From Anisakis pegreffii (Eukaryota; Nematoda; Chromadorea; Rhabditida; Anisakidae): 64,000 bases of DNA. Made by a program: the position numbers and the translations under genes. The notes under the pieces were generated by a model. That model made no database searches. It was not told the DNA's origin and saw only the letters and a program-made list of their open reading frames with translations. The stretch covers positions 1-64,000 of the forward strand of contig JAPYMA010000049.1 in NCBI GenBank assembly GCA_035041965.1. The letters are read 5' to 3'. This document shows positions 29,066 through 42,267 of this stretch, in pieces (positions within the stretch are counted from its first letter, which is position 1; the number at the start of each line of letters is the position of its first letter).

Positions 29066-32000
29066 CGTTATTTGTTGGACATATATTAAGAGGTACGAAG
29101 ATATCTGTAAAGAAGATATTTACTGATTTATTCATTCATTTCAACAGCAATAAACATTCTTATCGCGACGTTTCATTGGTTAAACTTGTAGATTGAATAG
29201 GAACAACGAATTTGCATTGCAAAATGATGTATATTTCGTTTGGTTTTAACTAAATGAATTTCTACACAAAATAAATAACCTTTTTGAATATATAATGACT
29301 TAGTGATGAAACTTCTTCTCTTGAAGCGATAGGAAAACTGATAGTACTGATCTCATTAACGTATCTTGACCTCGACTCCACGAAGTATTCTTGTCGAAAA
29401 ACCCAAGGTTATACTTAAGCCTAATTATAAGCATAAGCAAGTTTAAACATAAGCTCAAGCCTCAGCCAAAGTAATTTGCGACCAAAGCTTGAGCATCAAG
29501 AAGTTTTAACTGAAGGTTAATCGGAGTCTCTTCAAGGTTAATGGAAGCAAGGTCAAAGAAAATTTTAAAAAAGATTGCTGTTTTCATTTGAGGTAACACA
29601 AGGTGCCCATGTTTATTGGTAGAATTGCAGGTAAATAAAAGAACAAATAACATGTGACAAAATAGCGGATAATACATTCTATACGAATATCAAACAGTAA
29701 ATATGATAATTTATTCGTCGATTTGCATAAAATAATTTAATTAATGGACCATTAACTAGGAAGGGGTATAAGTTTACCAGGATGGGATACATAACATTTT
29801 GCATGTCTCATCGAACAAACTGAGAATTTATTTCCAGAATCTACAGAATGCCTAACGGACGAAAGAAGTAGAGATGAAATGTGAAGCAGTGATTAAAAAA
29901 TCGTCGTAAGTGTTGCTGCTGATCGTTCGTACGCGTTTGTAGAGCACTAAACCTACTGCTTCCAGGACGCTTGTTTGATGAGTCAATCAGTATTTTTAGT
30001 GAAACTACCAATTGTTTGAATGGAAATTTGGCATTTCAACTTTGAAAGCTAAGAAAATGGTCACCACGAATTCCGATCAATCACCAATGAAATGACGAAA
30101 TACTTAATGACCGTGCACAACGAATTTATTCGATGAATGAACATTTGAAAATGAAATCAATAAAAATGAGCGGTCAGTCGGAATAAATGAAAAGCGCTCA
30201 GCGAAGGCTTTTGAAAATCAGCGACGATTGAGAATGACTAACGAAAAAACGTGAACTATTCAAAGGAGTGAAACAAAGAACTAAAAAAATATAACGAATA
30301 TTTTGAGCGCTGAAGAAGTAAAATAAACGAATAATGTGTTGAGTTCGTTCTAGAAACCAGCCTAACTCGCTCCAATACTACAGCCATACACGTCAATACG
30401 TCAGTATGCATTTGTATATCATAAATGGATTTAAAGGACGCTCTCTCTGTGCGAATACAGCACTGGTCAGAAATACAACAAGACATCATTTCATTACAAA
30501 CCGTCAAATCTTTTTAATGCATCGTTCGAAATTAGCTGAATAGCGATATTAATTTTCTTACATTGTAATCATATGAAGCATAACAGATTTAAATTCAGAT
30601 AACAAGAACGACGAAAACAAAAGGAACTTCTCTCCCTTTGAAAACTCTCTCTGTTTATTCAATCAACCAAAGAAAGCACTCACTGAAATTATGCTTTTAC
30701 TTTTATGTCAGCACGGGCTGGTATATGTCTCGAAATAACTCAAGTAAATTATGCCAGTGATAAATAATCGTCAAATCATACACATTTCACGATAAGTATT
30801 GTCAAAAAGGTGTGGTTAAATCAGTGTTGATTCGATGTGCCAACTGAACCCATCACATACTACTGAATGCACTATTATATCTAACAAAAATAAACTAAAA
30901 AATAAAAATGTAAGACAATTATTGTATGACGCAGCGTACAGTATGGTATTTCAACGTTCAGCGGATCAAATAATTTAGCGGATTTTCAGAAGCACGAAAA
31001 ATGAAGTGAATTCAGGATGATGACTATGATAAAAGATGAAAGTTGTGCTAATAGAACGATCGAACATCTAAATCTATAAATATTGCTAATCATTCACGAC
31101 CCATTTCAAAATTTTCAACAGTAAAGAACTTCAGTTACGATATTATGCAAAAATTTTCTGAATAATTGTGGGGATGGTATATGCTTGCGGAGGAATGCAG
31201 TGGGGGAAGGGGGTTGGAATCAGGGCTTTATATCTTTCTCTTCACTTGACTGAAACTGAATATGTCCTCGATACAGATACAATTTTTACATCAGTCATTA
31301 CTGTTGTTTACCATGCAGTGATGTACTGTACTTTCTTTATGTACTGCATTTCCGATGTGTATACTGTATTTTCTCAAATAATTCGCCCCTTTAATACATC
31401 TTTTTATTACGCTTAAACCTCCCCAGAAGCAATCGGAAAATCTATATTTTTCTCTTAATGGAGCCCCTCAAATGCTCTATATTTGGAAACAAAGTTTATT
31501 CGCTCACGCTATGAAGGTCATACATTATGAAGAGATTTTTTACCAGAAATAAGCTTAAAACGTTTTTCCAAAATAGTTTAAGCAACCGTAGAAAATTGGT
31601 TCAATAAGGTACTCGTCTTATTTGCATTTCTCTTCACTGTGTTCAGCAACCCCTTTTCAAACATTAACATTCAAAGAAATCTACATCTTCCGTCCTAATA
31701 GAGCCTTTCATCTTGAACAGATCTTGCGTTCATAAACTAGATCAAATTGCACTGCCGTCGGTTCTCAATCAGATGAATGCGATAGTTCCCATCCATTCCC
31801 ATCGACATTCATTAGGTTACTTTGAAAAATGTCATACAGCTAGTGGAGTAGCCAGGATTTTTTCCACTGTAGGATGGGGGAGGAAGAGACGCTCGCCTTT
31901 TGTGCCCCCTTTTCAATATGTCACTGCGTACTGCTATTTGAAAATGATTCGGAAACTCAAAATTGAAATTTTACGATAATACAAGTGGCATTTATAAAAG

Positions 32001-32439
32001 AGCTCTTTTAGAGGTTACAAGATCGCACGACATTTTTGATGAATAGCAATGCGTTAATATTTTTGCATCGTTGAATTGGTATAATTCCCAAATGATAGAC
32101 AAAATGTGTTCAGATTTGCTGGAGACACTCACAAAAATATGCCTTCATAATATTTACTTCGTTCCTTTCACATCGAATTCTAACCGAATTTCAGCTTTAG
32201 TTTCATTCAAACTTCGAGATGAAATTGCACACTCAGATCTTTTCACATATTTTGTTTTCATCCATGTTCATTTTGTCTTACTTGTGCTGACATTTTCTGA
32301 TGGATGGATAGGAAAATAACAAGAATTTTTTGATGGGAAGAAAAAAGCAAAAACATAATGCATACTTCCTTTCTTCATATTACACCAAATTTGTTGAAAT
32401 TCAAAACAATAGCTTCATCTGTCATTTATTCTGAAGCAA
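29066..32439. other. AT-rich intergenic region
   Basis: No supported gene. Near 31840-31880 is GCTAGTGGAGTAGCCAGGATTTTTTCC followed by G-rich sequence, which has the look of a transposon fragment. An AAGC/AAGCCT-rich patch lies near 29415-29470, faintly like the interior of the GG-ended MITE family further right. Confidence 0.4.
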
Positions 32440-33367
32440 ATCTGCATTAAGGTTTGCAAAATCCTGACCATTTTATCAACCCCGGGATCGGGAATTGATC
32501 CCGGGATCGTTTTCAACCCCGAGACGATCACGAGATTGAAAAGCAACTTTTGAAGTATACAAGTGTGACGTGTTCAACATTCTTTTTGAACCGATATATT
32601 CATAATTAATCAGAAAACAGTTTATTCAACAAATCATTCAATGAAGCTCTACAAATTCAATGAATTTAACAAAACAAAACAACTGAAACAAAATCGTGAT
32701 GAAATTAATAATAATTGTGACGAAAACAGTAGACTTAAGATTGATGTAACAACAACAAATTCAAAAAACAAAATTCAGTGAGAGATGAAATAAGCCTCTG
32801 TAAAGGTTGGAGAAATGCGGAGAAGGCCCGCTCACTTTCGACAGTTGTCGATGGGATCGTTTCAATTAAGTTGTACAATTTTTGCATATTCGCCGCCCTT
32901 TCCTTCATCACTTCGAACGAATGCATTTCAGAAATTACTTTGCTGTTCGCGTCATTGCTTTTTTCTCAGCTTACGGAATCTTGGGATTCATGATCAATTC
33001 TATTTTATTGGAGAAAGCAATATCGTGTTCACTCTCGTCCTTGTTACCATCGATGAGTTGGAATTTGGCTTATCATCATTCTTACTGCTCGCACCGAACA
33101 ACCTCGAAGATAAAATGGTCATATTTTCTTTCATGATCTTATACCCCATATAATCTGTTTCCTTCTGAACGTAATCAGGATAGTTCATATATCTCATCAA
33201 TTGAATTGAAGTTGGTATTTTGCGCTCGTTATTCCCCATCAGAAGTGAACTCACTAAGTGAACTCACATTCCCATGAGCCCTGTAAACATGAATCCCGGG
33301 ATCGAGATCGGGATTCAGAAGCCAGGATTCGGGATTATCAGGATCCTGTGCAAACACTAATCTGCAT
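32440..33367. mobile_element. hAT-like DNA transposon, internally deleted (with 8-bp TSDs)
   Basis: The element spans 32448-33359 (912 bp) and is flanked on both sides by the exact 8-bp duplication ATCTGCAT (32440-32447, 33360-33367). Terminal inverted repeats read inward as TAAGGTTTGCAAAATCCTGA and, from the right, TAGTGTTTGCACAGGATCCT. Just inside both ends are several copies of a CCCGGGATCGGGATT-type motif. The interior carries the C-terminal piece of an hAT transposase on the minus strand. The 8-bp duplication and hATC domain together place it in the hAT superfamily. With only a transposase tail it should be non-autonomous. Confidence 0.92.
32735..33254 (-). pseudogene. hAT transposase C-terminal fragment
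   Basis: The frame at 33000-33254 (NERKIPTSIQLMRYMNYPD, SRLFGASSKNDD) and the frame at 32735-32926 resemble the end of an hAT transposase. The second contains LIETIPSTTVESERAFSA, the hATC dimerisation signature (family form: P-T/S-S-x-x-x-E-R-x-F-S). The DDE catalytic part and the zinc-finger BED part are missing, and the two frames are not continuous, so it is a decayed or deleted copy. Confidence 0.75.
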
Positions 33368-35337
33368 TCTTGCTTGCGTTTACTGAAATTGAGACTTCGA
33401 CGATTAGAAAACTAGCCTGATGGGATTGTGACGCTTATTGAAGCAATAGACGATTACACGCTTTGATTTATATGAACCGATAATCTCATGATGATGATAA
33501 GAGCGATGTTCAAAGCTGATAAACGAACGTTTCTTTTCATTCTTGCTTCACTGACGATATTCAATGATGCTTATACGGTAAAACGAAAACTGAACAACAA
33601 CTTTTAGTTCAGGCATCAATGCAACCTTCCATTAAGTTTTCTTGGCAATATCCAATCGGAATGAAACTATGATCTACGAAAGATAATAGAAAATGCCATT
33701 TGCAATCAAAATGATCACTGTTCAATGCAATCAATCAAACGCATGGTGATGCTTGTCGATGCTACATCAATGATAAGGTGAACATTAAAAAAAGGCGGTT
33801 TCGAACGTAAACAAATGTGAGCAATTCCCTGAAGTATTAATAGAGTTATCTATTCATTCGGTTGTTGATTGTCCAAGAAATGCCCTTGAATATGCGTCTA
33901 TCCATCAATCCATCCAACCATCCGAATATGAATCTCTTCACCACTTGTGAACATTCACCTACCAATAATTAAAATCGATCAACCGATAGTGATAATTTAT
34001 AAACTTCCATGAAATGACCAGTTCCACTTCATTCTGCTTTCATTACCATCTACCTTATTCATCTCATAAGTAATGTCGGAACAAACATTCACAAGTTCCA
34101 TTCTAATCCCCACACTTTGAATTTTCAATGCTCTCTCTTCTGGAAGTTACCTCTTAATTTGTTTTTTCTTTTGATTGCGAGTGAATCGTAAGTTTTTTAA
34201 AAATGTAAGTGATGGATATGTATATGTTATTATTTTATATAACGCTTTTTATTCAACCATCGCAGCTTACCAGTCGTTTTATTATCCTTTCATTTCATTT
34301 TTTCAATACTTATTTGGCAGTCATGTTTAGTATGATACGTATTAATGAAACTCTGATGCATTTGATACAGTAGATAACCAAGAAACAATTGTTGTTTAGA
34401 CCGAGTAAATCCGTTGAGGAATAATCGGACTTCGTTGTGGTCTTATGACAATAATGAATGATTTCAGTTTCGCTCTTGATTTCTTTCGGCAATGAATTCC
34501 CAGCGGAATTATCTCATTTCAGAACGTTGAATAAACCACTACTACATAAAAAGCACATGCGACGTCTTTGCCGAACTGATGTAAATGAGAAAACATTTAA
34601 AAACATTTGACAATAGATGAAAAATACTTTGTACGCCTCTCATTTCATATCGCTCTTGCGTTTGTTCTTTACAAGTGGATACAATCCACTTCTTGAGAAT
34701 GTTTCATCAAATTGCGTATTTGTATTAATCAACAAGCACATATTCATCTATTCTATTCATTCATCCGTCTGTATTCAACTCTAGCAGACTTTCACAAAGG
34801 TTGTCATATATAATGCTCAGTTTATTGCTCTTCGAAGGTTTGTGCCGTCTTTAATGTTGGTTGTTTGTTGGGGATAAACAATTTACATGCGTATTTGAAA
34901 TGTTCGCGGTAAACACAGATGATTAGTTCGGATTATTTATGAATTACGCCATTGAATCTCATTCAATTTTTAATGCTTCCCTTAATCAACTGAATGAGGG
35001 CGCCTCCTCATCATTACGGAACGTTATTTGAGTGAACGTCACATTTGTTAGCATCATCCTTGAGTCGGAAATTAGCTGTTTCATTCGGAAAACAAACTAC
35101 TGTTGAGGGCATGAAACAATCAAAGGAATTAACATTCATAACGATCAGATTATTCGTTTAAATTCGATCTTTGATTCATTTGATGCCTTGAATCACCATT
35201 TTCTAAATAGATTGTCCATCATAATTGTCTACGATATTCTCACTTCAATGAATTAATGACCAGCTGACTGATAGATCACCGTTATCGATCAAAGTATCGA
35301 TGAACTGAGAATTGAATGAATTCAAGAGATCGACGAA
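33368..35337. other. intergenic region upstream of the TMEM26 gene
   Basis: I see nothing that can be supported as a gene. The sequence is AT-rich with no long non-repetitive frame. Confidence 0.4.
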
Positions 35338-38187
35338 ATGAACGAAAGACGGCGTACTCGAGGTCGTGAGACACACATCGAGATTGGTCGCGAACTGATC
35401 GATTCTGCCGAAGGTACATCGGTAATGCTGAACGTCGGAAGGGCGATTCTCGCTCGAACACTCTTCATTGTGCATTCAATAGCAACTATCTCACAAACTG
35501 TTCATGTAAGTAACGTTTGTATTAGCGTCAGAAATAATAACAGTTTATTATTATTGGTATGATAAGAATTATAATGATCATAAGTGACACTAAATGCTTT
35601 ATGATATAACTTTAAATCTTCAAATAACATATCATATCACTGATTCGTTCTCTATGTTAACGAAAATTAAAAGGATTTCGCGAACTGCTTCGATGGCAGT
35701 GAATTAAGTCAAATAGATATTGCCATAACTAATTTGATTAATTTTTTGTGACTGCAGATGGAAGGACGCAATTCAGTATGGGCTTTCGCACTGATTGCGA
35801 TTGCGATTTTGTTCGAAGGTGCACACACAATAGTGATGAGAGCTGGCGATGAACGTAAATGGTAGGATGATATATTATCGATGGTGTGTAATATAACTTT
35901 AATGACAAATATTCTAATAAAATCGAAACCATTATCTAAGCCAGTGGTTCTCACGTTTCGGTGCTCCATTACCCTTTTTGATGATCTGGCAAGCCGTCGT
36001 AATCCCCTTCCCCTCCACTGATACAAGAACTTACTATTTCTACGTATAACATCAGAAACAAACGGAAAACCGGTTTGAAAATTTCTCAGCGGCATGAAAG
36101 AAATTAGTTTTCTGTAATTAAACAAGTATTTTTAGAACTTTATTTACACATTGCAAAAACAATATGAACCTCGGCAATCAAATAAGGAAAATCAGTCATC
36201 TCATTCATAAGTATGGGAAACAATTTTCGCTGTAGAATCCCAAAGCAGAATGACCACATGGTACACATTTGTCATGAAACAGATGCCTATGACACGATTG
36301 AGCAGTTACTTCATTCACAGAAATTCATTCACGAACCAAAAATCCCATTAGTTGCAGTAATTAAAAGACTTAGCAAACCTTTCCAATGCAACCAAATAAT
36401 AGTAATGGATGAATTCAGAAATACTCGATCGTCCCACACCAAACCAATGATCTTTTCTGTCGTATCAAACAGTTCAGTCAATTCTCACTGTTCGTGAGAG
36501 ACGATGTCAGCCAATATACTGAAGAACTTACGAAACAATTGTGACTACTTCAGACTGACTTTTTTCAGACCTAGGAGAGCTAGAGATACTCAGGAAATAG
36601 GATAAAGAAGAGGGTTTTCATGAGCGTTTAGATATCCGAGTGAAAATAACACCATCACAATAGCGTTCTATCATAAATAACAACTGCACGAAATACTAAT
36701 TTCCCGACCCCTCCATTTCCTCTTGACACCTCCTAATTACTCAAAATGGGCAATTTCACCCCATATGAGAACCATTGAGACAACGCATTAAACGCTTTAA
36801 TGTTTGTTTTGCAAGAGGAACAATTGCGTGAAATGCTATACAGGTTTTGTCCATCCGTACTGCTATACATAACTGCAACCGCACCACCAATTTGGCTACT
36901 CGAAAGAAAGCTATGTGAATGGCGAATGGCTGCAGATAAGGGAGTGATGGCTGAAGAAGAATTTCAATTGCAGCTTCTGGAGCAACTTCTTCTTGTTGTA
37001 CTTATAATCGGTCGTTGGCTGCTACCGAAAGGTGACATTTCTCGCGAGCAACTCTCACAGATACTACTTGCATATTTGGTGAGCGACAAATTCCTCTCGA
37101 AAATATTTATTTCCAATAGCATTTTAATTGAAATTCAGTTGTTTTGCATACAGTATTACCCCATGATACGGGTCACATTCTTCGAAGATACACCTCCTTA
37201 TAATCATCCAATGATAAGTCCACCAACGAGTTCTTCTTTCATTTTACTCATTTCCCAACAACAAACAGTGTTTCAGGCCATCTCGAGTGATATCGTTGAA
37301 TTTTTCAATGTTTTCAAAGAAAAAGTCGTTTGGAGTAGTTCATTTGTACAGCATGTCATACTTGGAGCATGGACAGTAAGCTATTCAAGCATTAATCGTT
37401 GTCTTCTGAAATGAGGTTGACCTGTAGAAATTAAGAAGTTGATCTCCGAGCAATCGAAAATGTTTAGTGAATGAATCCGAAATGCAGTGAATATAATTGT
37501 TTATTTGCGGTGAACAGCCACTCACAATCAGTATTGGTAGTCATCAACCATCGAAATAAAGCTGATCAAACGACAAATAAAATCAATTGAATGCAAAACA
37601 AAGCGAGCGAGCTGTTTTGAAGGAATCTGTGCCTCACTTATACAAAAAACGGGGCAAGTTGCAATATACTTGCATAAACTGCTTTAAAGTGCATCATGTG
37701 AGTGGTAACATTATATACATCCTGGGATACAATTAGGCTAATATAATTGGAATTAATTGGAATCTTTTGCATAGTAATCAGACAAATTCCTATAGTTTTG
37801 TTCAAGATGTAAATGGGCATTCAGTCGGAGAATCTGATTATGAGATTAAGAAGAACAATAAGAATCGGATCACTGTGAAATTATGAAGAATTTTTCATCG
37901 GTAAGAAAGCTAGAATGAATCTCTATTCTGTATTTGGACTCCTCGGGTATCAGAAGCACGGATGATGACAAAGAAAATAGGAAATAAAATGAAAAAATAT
38001 TTTACAAAAGACAGTCATGTTACAGTTAAGTTTGCTGCAATTTCCATTCGTCTTGACCGTCAGTCGTGCCCGCAAAATGCGAGTCGCAGTCACAAAGAAC
38101 TTCGATGAACTTCTCGTTGAATCAAGAAGACCCGATCCATGCAATGTGTATATTTATATACCTTTCATTTACATGACAGTGTTGTGA
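35338..38187 (+). CDS. TMEM26-family multipass membrane protein
   Basis: Five exons: 35338-35505, 35758-35861, 36844-37078, 37277-37375, 38026-38187; all phases agree, giving about 255 residues. Features: GRAILARTLFIVHSIATI (TM1); SVWAFALIAIAILFEGAH (TM2); WFCPSVLLYITATAPPIWLL (TM3, codon for W split); then LIIGRWLLPKGDISREQLSQ, AISSDIVEFF and FVQHVILGAWTLSLLQFPF. These match the TMEM26 family in order and spacing. The family has no settled biochemical role. The better-supported start may be the internal Met at 35425, which sits just before TM1. The protein is shorter than vertebrate TMEM26 (about 368), so the last exon or a further 3' exon is uncertain. Intron 2 contains a probable transposon fragment. 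Confidence 0.8.
35942..36777. mobile_element. possible hAT-type element in TMEM26 intron
   Basis: The left end reads CAGTGGTTCTCACG. The right end on the opposite strand reads CAATGGTTCTCATATGGGG. This CAGTGGTTCTCA form is typical of many animal hAT termini. The 8 bp outside the two ends (ATCTAAGC and AGACAACG) do not match, so a target duplication is not preserved. The interior frame 36213-36497 is not recognisable. The call is tentative. Confidence 0.45.
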
Positions 38188-39675
38188 GCGATATTTCATC
38201 TCACACTTACTTATCGCAACCATCAAGCAAATATGCGTGTCCAGTCATTCAGCCTAATGCCACGAGAATATTAGCTGCAAGCATGCAGGAATTGTCCGAA
38301 TCTCTTGACCCTTATCCCGGAGTTGTTTACTTCGTAATCTAGTTACAGAATACTCCTAGATTAAATATTGTTTGTTTTCTTGAGCATGGATTATATACAT
38401 GTTTTTCTTGGCTTTAGATATATAAGACTAATTCAGAAAATTAGTGATCTTTCCTTGTGAAGTTTATGCTTAAGCCCAGGATGAGGTTGATGTTTAGGCC
38501 TAGACTGAGGTTTATCTCTAGACCGCGATCGAACCTCTGGTAATGCTGTGGCTATCCATGGATAGGAGTTCTCTTCTTGAAGCATTTGTTAGGCGAACTG
38601 TCTATTAGGCGAAATGTCGTTAGTCGGATTGACTTAACGCCGAAAATATGCATCGCATATTTGAATCACATCACTGCTTTTGTATGCTTACAATCACAGA
38701 GATGGTTATATTTTTGATGTATTCAAAATGAATAACCGCATGCTACGACTGGATTTAGGTGCTTTATGATGTGGACATTTGGGCTATAATCTTAGCAAAT
38801 TCGCTCCAAGATGTGCCATTCTTATCGGTTCGTCTTTATTTGATGTTTGACCGAGGCTTGATTACTTACACGATGATCTTCTTCACATGCAAAAATGCAC
38901 TAATCATCGCTCTGCAAACCTATCGGTTGGTTTTTTTTTTTCACAACAGCAACGAACTCATTATGACGAGTGTAACGAATGCGAAAGATAAACATCAACA
39001 TGTCGAATTGTGAAGGCAAAGATACTAGAATTATGACGTGCATACAATCACTTCAGCGCATTTGTACTCTTCAACGATCGTTATTTGCATCCACATGTGA
39101 CTGCTATAAACGCACCAGTGAAACGCACACGACGAACAACGCGAAGACGTATTAAATCAGAATCTAAAGATGGATATCAACCAATTTCTCGGTCAAAGTA
39201 GACGAACGATGCACAACAATCCACTGGGAACAACATCTCCACCAGTTTTTTTTTAAAATCTACCTCCACTGCAAATATGCAAATGAAATTTGCTGATATT
39301 CCACTGAGCCATATTCTCTGTTCGCGTTTACACTATTAATGGTCATTAACGGGAATTTAAAATTTAATTCCCTTTCAAAGAACGCTCTTTATTATTCTAA
39401 TAAACATTATTGATAACGTCAACAGGCAACCTTTCAAATTCACTTCACACTCTGCTGAAGCTATTGAATTCTTGATAAAAGCTATTATGAATAAGAATCA
39501 CTCATTCACTGCAAAAGAAGGACATTTTAAAATAGTTTTTCAGTGATTTTTTTTGTAATTTCTCACAGAAGGTTCAATGATATTCGTCAAAATTAAAAAA
39601 AAAAACGAAAATGGAAAGAACGGCATCAATAACGATTAGCAATGCAAAACACTCAAAGTGTATGGACGTTCACTT
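38188..39675. other. intergenic between convergent TMEM26 and ketoacyl synthase genes
   Basis: No supported exon. A short patch near 38465-38525 (TTAAGCCCAGGATGAGG, TTTAGGCCTAGACTGAGG) resembles the interior of the GG-ended MITE family and may be a relic. Confidence 0.4.
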
Positions 39676-39749
39676 ATCTATTTCAGCCATCAGCAAGTAG
39701 GTTTGGCCGCGGGCCGAAATTTTTCCGAGCAACTGACTGACGGGCCGCC

Positions 39750-39796
<47 letters not shown>

Positions 39797-40020
39797 TTAA
39801 TGAAGAGAAAATGTTATGTGCCAGCGACACAGTTAGTCGTCTATCAGGAAATTCTGTGTCGAAAATCTTCAGTGTAGTAGCTAAATAATTTGAAACCTTT
39901 TTTCTTTTCTTTTTTTGCCCCTTTAAAATCAAATGCTCAAATTCATATGCGGGCCAAATATTTTTGTCTGCGGGCCAATTTTGGCCCGCGGGCCGGGGGT
40001 TGCCGACACCTGATTTATTT
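39676..40020. mobile_element. hAT-type MITE with (TA)n core
   Basis: The element spans 39684-40012 (329 bp). The right end on the minus strand reads CAGGTGTCGGCAACCCCCGG followed by CCCGCGGGCCAAAATT; the left end reads CAGCCATCAGCAAGTAGG then TTTGGCCGCGGGCCGAAATT. Both thus have CAG...TC.GCAA and a GCGGGCC palindrome. The flanks ATCTATTT (39676-39683) and ATTTATTT (40013-40020) match at 7 of 8 bases, as expected of an aged 8-bp duplication. The core is a (TA)n tract. It lies about 200 bp beyond the stop codon of the ketoacyl synthase gene. Confidence 0.85.
39751..39793. repeat. (TA)n microsatellite
   Basis: About 21 uninterrupted TA units inside the MITE. Likely length-polymorphic. Confidence 0.95.
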
Positions 40021-40215
40021 GTTATATACATACCTAGTATTATATATAGCATAAGAGATTACATGCAAATTCAAAATTCATTTAATAAAATTTAAATTTC
40101 AATAATGACTGATACAGGAGAATCTGCTGATGGCACAATCTTTTTGGAAAAGGATAAAGCATAAATTTTGAGAAGAATTGAATCGATACTCAGTCAGTTA
40201 GTATCACCACGCTGA

Positions 40216-42267
40216 TTAGTTACTGCTCAAACATATTGTACCATGTGGTCCACCAAATCCGAATGAATTCACTAATGCAATTCGATTGCCATGATCGGCT
40301 TTCCAGTCAGTTGCTGATCGTAACAGATCAATATTCTCATCAATGTCTGTTTCGTTTAGATTCACGTTACCAACGATAACCTTTTGATCAATACACATCG
40401 CCGTTGCAGCTATTTCTATTGCACCGGCCGCACCTAGTGTGTGACCGATATGCCCTTAAATTGAAACGATTATCGATTTTATAATTAATAGCATACAGAA
40501 AGAACATTCCCAAGTAACTTGACTTTGCGATATATTTAATAAAATGTATTCTTATAATTGTTGACTTCGTTGAAAGTGAGTGTAATCGAAATGTTTCTAA
40601 GAAAAAGAACCTTTGATGGATGAAACAGCAACACCAGGCATTAACGTTGCAATAGCGTGTGCTTCAGCCGAATCACCAGCTGGAGTTGAGGTGGCATGCG
40701 CATTCACGTATGTGATTTGTGATGCGTTCATTCTCGCATCTTTCAAACATCGTTCCATACTCAAACGACCACCAGCACCATCTTTCGTTGGTAACGTTAA
40801 ATGATACGCATCACCAGCACAACCTTAATTTTTCATTAATTCGTCAATTACTTCAAGAACCCTTCAAATTACATTGTTCCATTTTCACTAATAAATTAAT
40901 TAGAATTTTTGAAACTACTTATATGGATAATATGATAAGTAGTATATTAATATTACTATGGTGAATTGGCGGTGAATAACTAATAAAAGTACAATAAAAG
41001 CAACTGAGATGGAATACACACTCACCATAACCTTTAATTTCGGCATAAATATGTGCATTTCGTTTTTGAGCATCTTCAAGAGTTTCCAATGTCACAAGGG
41101 CAGCGCCTTCGCTAAGAATAAAACCATTTCGACTGGAATCAAAAGGTCTCGAGCCGGATGGAGAGAGAGCTCTGCAGTTTATTCAGTTGGTCGGATAACT
41201 AGATGACTTCGTGAAGGAGATAAAATTGACAGGACAAAGGAAGCAAAAACAATCCGAAATGCTCAGGAGCCATGAAGTATATTCAACAATTCAAAGTGAA
41301 CAGTGTAACGAACAGAACATCGGATAACGTAAAGCAGAAAAGAGATAGAAGAAACGGGAAGATGAACCTCATACGTTGAAATGCGGTGATTGCAATAGGA
41401 TTGACACATGCCTCAACTGCACCAGCAAGCATTTTCTTGGCTCGACCCATCGCAATAAAAGTAGCTGCATCTCCAATCGCATGCAGACCGGTTGCACAAG
41501 CGGTGCATGCGCTCAGATTCGGTCCACGCATTCCATACCTCAATTAGCAGCAATTCACTGCAACTAACATTCAATTTCACAACCTACTTCCATCTAAATA
41601 ACCCATCAAGTTATGGCTTGAAACTGACGAAGTCATGTCAAACATTAAAAAAAGAAATGAAGATAAATAGTACCGTATGCTTACATGTCCAGCAGGCATG
41701 TTTGTTAGAATTCGAGGTACAAAATATGGTGTTACTTTGTGCGATTTACCATCCCTTATCAGATTTGCGCTTTCGGCGATCAATTCCAAATCAGCGATAC
41801 CCATCCCAATGTCAACACCCATCTCTTCCAGATCTTTTTCATCCAATCCAGAATCTTCTATGGCCTCTTCTGCAGTAACCAATGCCAATAAACTGCCTTA
41901 AAAAATAATGCAATCTGTGTTTGATACTTCATGAATGAACAATTCATCCGACAAATATGGATGACCGCAAAAATAAATACTCACAAAATTAATTGGAAGA
42001 ATCAGTCAGCAAAACGAAGTATAACGAATGAAAAAAACATTTAAATAACTGACCTCGACCCATTTGTCTCCGTTCACCTTTGGACCATCTATTCAAATTC
42101 AATTCAACGACTTCATTGCCTTCTGGAATGCAACCAACGACTGCTTTTAAAGCTTCCTTAAATTTAAGCGCCACTTTCGAAGCGATTAAATTCTCGAAAA
42201 GAATTGTTTTACCCACTCCGAATGGACTGATTACACCAATACCCGTTATAACGACCCGATTCAGCAT
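40216..42267 (-). CDS. 3-oxoacyl-[acyl-carrier-protein] synthase, mitochondrial type (KAS II / OXSM)
   Basis: Condensing enzyme of type II (mitochondrial) fatty-acid synthesis; it joins malonyl-ACP to the growing acyl-ACP and supports octanoate/lipoate supply. Six exons join to 401 residues: 42054-42267, 41674-41896, 41368-41538, 41026-41171, 40611-40823, 40216-40454. Start [19 protein letters not shown]. Active-site cysteine in [18 protein letters not shown]; first histidine in [19 protein letters not shown]; lysine and second histidine in [19 protein letters not shown]-terminal NSFGFGG. The Cys-His-His set is intact. The N-terminus begins directly at the KAS fold with no clear mitochondrial presequence, so an upstream targeting exon above 42267 may exist. 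Length otherwise fits a KAS core. Confidence 0.95.

Noticed and set aside
31840..31920. GTGGAGTAGCCAGGATTTTTTCC followed by a G-rich stretch
   Set aside because: Looks like part of a known style of invertebrate repeat, but no second terminus or duplication was found, so it is not called as an element.
35709..36125. 138-residue minus-strand frame
   Set aside because: Overlaps TMEM26 exon 2 and a suspected transposon end; it is the antisense shadow of these.
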